Of a stretch of DNA of 64,000 nucleotides, positions 60,510-64,000 are shown piece by piece. The notes beneath the pieces were generated by a model that worked only from the letters and a program-made list of their open reading frames with translations, was not told the DNA's origin and searched no databases. Position numbers and translations under genes: made by a program. Every line of letters starts with the position of its first letter. The first letter of the stretch is position 1. The stretch covers positions 1,488,001 to 1,552,000 of the forward strand of contig CAVWKG010000016.1 in NCBI GenBank assembly GCA_963755375.1, written 5' to 3'. This DNA is from Bog-473 sp963755375. Its GTDB lineage: Bacteria > Actinomycetota > Acidimicrobiia > Acidimicrobiales > RAAP-2.

Positions 60510-62327
60510 TCAGTCGTCACCCAGGCGCAAGGCGGAGATGAAGGCCTCCTGGGGCACGTCGACCCGCCCGATGGTCTTCATCCGCTTCTTGCCCTCCTTC
60601 TGTCTCTCGAGCAGCTTGCGCTTGCGGGTGATGTCGCCGCCGTAGCACTTGGCCAGGACATCCTTGCGCTTTGCCTTGACCGTCTCCCGGGCGACGATGC
60701 GCCCGCCGATGGCCGCCTGAATCGGGACGTCGAAGAGCTGCCGCGGGATCAACTCACGCAGCTTCTCGGCCATCTTGCGTCCGTACATGTCGGCGTTGGC
60801 CCGGTGCACGATGGTCGAGAAGGCGTCGACGGGCGCATGGTTGATCAGGATGTCGACCCGCACCAGGTTGCCGGTCGCGTAGTCCTCGGGCTCATAGTCC
60901 AGGCTGGCGTACCCCTTGGTCCGGCTCTTCAGCTGGTCGAAGAAGTCGATGACCACCTCGGCCAGGGGCAGCGTGTAGACGAGCTCGACCCGTTCGGGTG
61001 AGAGGTATTCCATGCGGGTCATCTCCCCCCGCCGGTTCTGGCAGAGCTCCATGACGGTGCCCGTGTACTCGGAGGGCGTGATGATGGTGGCCGACAGCAT
61101 CGGCTCGTCGATGTGGTCGATGCGGCTGGCGTCGGGCAGCTCCGTCGGGTTGTCCACGTCGAGCTCCGTCCCGTCGGTGAGAAAGGCCCGATACTCCACG
61201 CTGGGCGCGGTGGCGATGAGGGACAGGTTGAACTCACGCTCCAGCCGCTCGCGCACGATCTCCATGTGCAACAGGCCCAGGAAACCGCAGCGGAAGCCGA
61301 TCCCGAGGGCGTGGGACGACTCGGGCTCGAAGGTGAAGCTGGCGTCGTTGAGCTTGAGCCGGTCCAGAGCGTCACGCAGGTCCGGCAGCTCGTCGCCGTC
61401 AACGGGGTACAGGCCGCAGAACACCATGGGCTTGGGATCCCGGTAGCCGGCGAGCGCCTGGGTCGCACCGTGCTGCGCCGTGGTGACGGTCTCGCCCGAA
61501 CGCGCCTCGCCGACATCCTTGATCCCGGCGATCAGGTAGCCCACCTCGCCCGGCCCGAGCCGCTCCACCGGGACGGCCACTGGCGTCCGCACGCCCACCT
61601 CTTCGATGTCGTGCACCGCGTTGGCCTGCATGAAACGCAGGCGTGCCCCGCTGGACAGGGAGCCGTCGACGATCCGGATGGAGCTGACGACGCCCCGGTA
61701 CTGGTCGTAGGAGGAATCGAAGATGAGAGCCCGCAACGGCGCCTCGGGGTCGCCGGTGGGCGGGGGGATCCGGGCGATGATGGCGTCGAGCAGATCGGGC
61801 ACCCCCTCCCCCGTCTTGGCCGAGATATGGAGGATGCTCTCGGCCGGCAGGCCCAGTACGTGCTCGATCTCGAGCGCGCAGCGGACGGGGTCGGCCGCGG
61901 GGAGGTCGATCTTATTGAGGACCGGCACGATCTCGAGGTCGTTCTCAATGGCCTGGTAGCAGTTGGCCAGTGTTTGAGCCTGAATGCCCTGCGACGCGTC
62001 GACCAGGAGGACGGCACCCTCGCAGGCGGCGAGCGAACGGGAGACCTCGTAGCCGAAGTCGACGTGGCCGGGGGTGTCGATGAGGTGCAGGATGTGCCCG
62101 GCGTGGACGACCCGGACGTTTTGGGCCTTGATGGTGATGCCCCGTTCCCGCTCGATGTCCATGGAGTCGAGGTACTGCTCCCGCATGAGGCGGGGATCGA
62201 CGGCACCGGTGATCTCGAGAATGCGGTCGGACAGGGTCGACTTGCCGTGGTCGACGTGGCTGATGATGGAGAAGTTGCGAATCCGCTCGACCGCAACGGG
62301 GCCTGAAGCGGTGACGGGGGGCGGCAC
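60510..62327 (-). CDS. lepA: Elongation factor 4 (LepA)
   Basis: About 605 residues from a GTG at 62327. G1 is SHVDHGKST (residues 23-31) and G3 DTPGHVD, with G4 NKIDLP. The C-terminal LepA-specific domain ends in RKRKLLERQKEGKKRMK and VPQEAFISALRLGDD. It acts on ribosomes as a GTPase. It ends 97 bp upstream of the hrcA start and is divergent from rpsT. Confidence 0.95.
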   Translation of the reverse strand: MPPPVTASGPVAVERIRNFSIISHVDHGKSTLSDRILEITGAVDPRLMREQYLDSMDIERERGITIKAQNVRVVHAGHILHLIDTPGHVDFGYEVSRSLAACEGAVLLVDASQGIQAQTLANCYQAIENDLEIVPVLNKIDLPAADPVRCALEIEHVLGLPAESILHISAKTGEGVPDLLDAIIARIPPPTGDPEAPLRALIFDSSYDQYRGVVSSIRIVDGSLSSGARLRFMQANAVHDIEEVGVRTPVAVPVERLGPGEVGYLIAGIKDVGEARSGETVTTAQHGATQALAGYRDPKPMVFCGLYPVDGDELPDLRDALDRLKLNDASFTFEPESSHALGIGFRCGFLGLLHMEIVRERLEREFNLSLIATAPSVEYRAFLTDGTELDVDNPTELPDASRIDHIDEPMLSATIITPSEYTGTVMELCQNRRGEMTRMEYLSPERVELVYTLPLAEVVIDFFDQLKSRTKGYASLDYEPEDYATGNLVRVDILINHAPVDAFSTIVHRANADMYGRKMAEKLRELIPRQLFDVPIQAAIGGRIVARETVKAKRKDVLAKCYGGDITRKRKLLERQKEGKKRMKTIGRVDVPQEAFISALRLGDD

Positions 62328-62506
62328 GGTCCGTCGATCGTACCGGCCCAGGTCGGCGACCCCGGTCGCCTGGCCTGGGAACTTGCGACCGCCCCGGTCG
62401 GCTGGCGCCGGCCGAAATAGGCCCGCCACCTGCTACAGTTGCTCTCCGCACCGGTGAGGCCTCGGCCCGCCGTCGCCCCTTTTCGAAGAAGACCGAGGAC
62501 TGACAC

Positions 62507-62782
62507 GTGGCCAACATCAAGAGCCAGATCAAGCGGAACCGCCAGAACGAGAAGCGCCGCCTGCGCAACAAGTCGGTGCGGGCCGAGCTGCGCACCCGCA
62601 CGAAGTCGGCCGTCACGGCCGCCGAAAGCGGTGCCGAGGACAGCGTCGAGGCCCTGCGCCTCGCCGTGAAGCGGATCGACAAGGCGGCCGCGCAAGGCGT
62701 CATCCACAAGAACACCGCCGCCAACCACAAGTCGCGGCTGGTACGGCGGGTCGCAGCGATCGAGGCGTCGGCCGCCGAGTAG
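62507..62782 (+). CDS. rpsT: 30S ribosomal protein S20
   Basis: A 91-residue protein from a GTG at 62507. It is lysine/arginine-rich, with the S20 pattern ANIKSQIKRNRQNEKRRLRN and a C-terminal HKNTAANHKSRLVRRV. A TACAGT word near 62434 could be its -10 element. It is divergent from lepA. Confidence 0.95.
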   Translation: MANIKSQIKRNRQNEKRRLRNKSVRAELRTRTKSAVTAAESGAEDSVEALRLAVKRIDKAAAQGVIHKNTAANHKSRLVRRVAAIEASAAE

Positions 62783-63063
62783 CGGCCGCCACACGCTTCT
62801 CTTCGTTCGCGTTGGCGGACTGCTTTCGCTTCTCCTTGTGTTCTCCTCTTTCTCCTGAAGCGCCCGTTGCCGCCCCGACCGCCTATCCGGCCAGGTGGAA
62901 GGTGAACCCCGGGACGTGCTCCGCGAGGCGTCGGGCGCTCGGCCGACGCTCGTCGGAGGTGTCGAGCAAAGCCTGGAGATTCAGCGTTTCTTCTGGAGCC
63001 TCGAGCATGGGCCCAGTCCGGCGCCGGGGTGCTCGCGACCATCTGACGTGGGACACTTCAGTC
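62783..63063. other. Gap with possible small minus-strand frame
   Basis: A minus-strand frame (62883-63065) reads LEAPEETLNLQALLDTSDER, then RRPSARRLAEHVPGFTFHLAG, with no recognised family. It may be a small gene or the remains of one. Plus-strand frames here are in-frame extensions of the AraC-type gene. Confidence 0.35.
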
Positions 63064-63954
63064 ATGGAGGACGGTCTCGTCCTGACCCGTCGACTTTCCG
63101 AACGGGGCGTGCACGAGACGGCGCAGCGCGTTGGATGCGCATCGAGCGCCGGACTCGTACGCCACTACGTCGGCTACGAGGAGTGGCGACGAACCGGCTT
63201 TGTGCGGCGGGAGATGGCCCGCCACGGCGTCGCCCTGATTCTGGGCATCGGCGACACCATTGACGTCTTCGACGGCGAGGTCGACAGCCCCGTGCGTACC
63301 CTGAACGCGTTCGTTGTCGGCAACCAGTCGCATGCCAGCCTTACCGGCGTCCGTGGTCACCAGCTCGGTGTGCAGGTAGAGCTGACTCCGGCCGGCGCCC
63401 GCGCGCTGTTCGGCAACATTGAGGATCTGAACGATGCCGTGGTGCCCCTCCACGAGGCCCTCGGCGCACTCGGGACGCGACTGATGGAACGTTTGAGCGA
63501 GGCGGCGTCGTGGGAGGCGCAGTTCCAGCTCATAGACCGGACCCTCGGCGGCGCGGAACCACCCTCCCTGTCCCCAGAGGTCGAATGGCTCCGTCGCCAA
63601 CTTGTCGGCTCGAACGGCCGGGCGCGCGTCGAGCCTCTCATGGACGAGACGGGCTGGAGCCGCCGACACGTCACACTGCTCTTCCGGCGCCAGCTCGGGA
63701 TCTCGCCCAAGGCGTACGCCCGGCTCCTCCGTTTCGAACACGCCAGCTCGCTGCTCACCGGCCGACCGGCCGGCCCTTCCCTGGCTGAAGTGGCGATACA
63801 GGCCGGCTACTACGACCAGTCCCATCTCACCCGGGAGTTCGTCAGCCTGGCCGGCATGACGCCGGGCGCGTACATGGCTGACGCCGATCTCAGGCCTGAG
63901 GTCAGGTTTGTCCAAGACGACCAGCCCGCCGGCCCAGCACCCTGGAGCCCATGA
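63064..63954 (+). CDS. AraC-family transcriptional regulator
   Basis: About 296 residues from the ATG at 63064 (an ATG at 63007 is also in frame). The N-terminal half resembles the cupin-like sensing domain of AraC proteins (RHYVGYEEWRRTGFVRREM). The C-terminal double HTH reads VEPLMDETGWSRRHVTLLF and LAEVAIQAGYYDQSHLTREF. TGA overlaps the next ATG (ATGA). It probably controls the following gene. Confidence 0.88.
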   Translation: MEDGLVLTRRLSERGVHETAQRVGCASSAGLVRHYVGYEEWRRTGFVRREMARHGVALILGIGDTIDVFDGEVDSPVRTLNAFVVGNQSHASLTGVRGHQLGVQVELTPAGARALFGNIEDLNDAVVPLHEALGALGTRLMERLSEAASWEAQFQLIDRTLGGAEPPSLSPEVEWLRRQLVGSNGRARVEPLMDETGWSRRHVTLLFRRQLGISPKAYARLLRFEHASSLLTGRPAGPSLAEVAIQAGYYDQSHLTREFVSLAGMTPGAYMADADLRPEVRFVQDDQPAGPAPWSP

Positions 63955-64000
63955 GCACCGCTGACGACCCCACCACCAACCCCACCACCACGACGGCGGT
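63951..64000 (+). CDS. Partial gene, cut by window end
   Basis: An ATG at 63951 overlaps the AraC stop. The visible part, STADDPTTNPTTTTAV, is low complexity. It is coupled to the AraC-type gene; nothing more can be said. Confidence 0.5.
   Translation, partial: MSTADDPTTNPTTTTA

Overview
The window looks like chromosomal DNA from a high-GC actinobacterium, most likely of the class Acidimicrobiia. Grounds for this are the actinobacterial-style order of housekeeping genes, a long primary sigma factor with an acidic N-terminus, a CIRCE/HrcA heat-shock switch, single-chain glycyl-tRNA synthetase, and frequent GTG/TTG starts with 4-bp start/stop overlaps. No 16S gene is present, so the class is an inference.

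Core blocks. Positions 1-9.6 kb hold a GGDEF/EAL signalling protein, a small isoprenoid/quinone-type cluster (geranylgeranyl-reductase-like flavoprotein, UbiE-type methyltransferase, UbiA-like membrane protein, SRPBCC protein), a Thr-rich membrane-anchored protein and a GT-C type membrane glycosyltransferase. Positions 9.6-13.9 kb are a small relic island: a truncated tRNA at one end, a decayed tyrosine recombinase, a small PEGA-like protein, an ABC exporter with a divergent TetR regulator, and an intact tRNA-Asn at the other end. Positions 13.9-27.8 kb are housekeeping genes read leftward (rpoD, dnaG, ppdK, glyS, hemW, recO, uppS), plus a MarR-controlled ABC exporter and a hemerythrin-domain protein. 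dnaG carries an apparent one-base frameshift in this sequence. Positions 53.1-62.8 kb continue the same leftward housekeeping run (lepA, hrcA, dnaJ, rsmE, HIT, phoH, ybeY, corC-like, era), with rpsT divergent. An AraC-type regulator ends the window.

Accessory block, about 27.9-50.9 kb. This block splits the housekeeping run between era and uppS. It is a mosaic of single cargo genes (ArsR/SRPBCC/DHFR-like cassette, GNAT, SnoaL-like, methyltransferase, VOC, amidase, NUDIX, secreted and membrane proteins) separated by a short dispersed hairpin repeat. Insertion sequences are four IS110-type copies (IS-A, IS-B and two 99.7% identical copies of IS-C) and one IS30-type copy. Two broken pieces of a dinG-like helicase gene bracket most of the block; the intact dinG lies at its right edge (50985-53087).

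Most interesting signal. The IS110 elements sit in the dispersed repeats, and intact-looking empty sites exist elsewhere in the window for two of the element types. The 217-nt untranslated leader of IS-C has two hairpins. One is flanked by words matching the target site and the other by a word matching the far end of the element, which is the layout expected of an IS110 bridge RNA. This is read by eye and needs folding and comparative tests.
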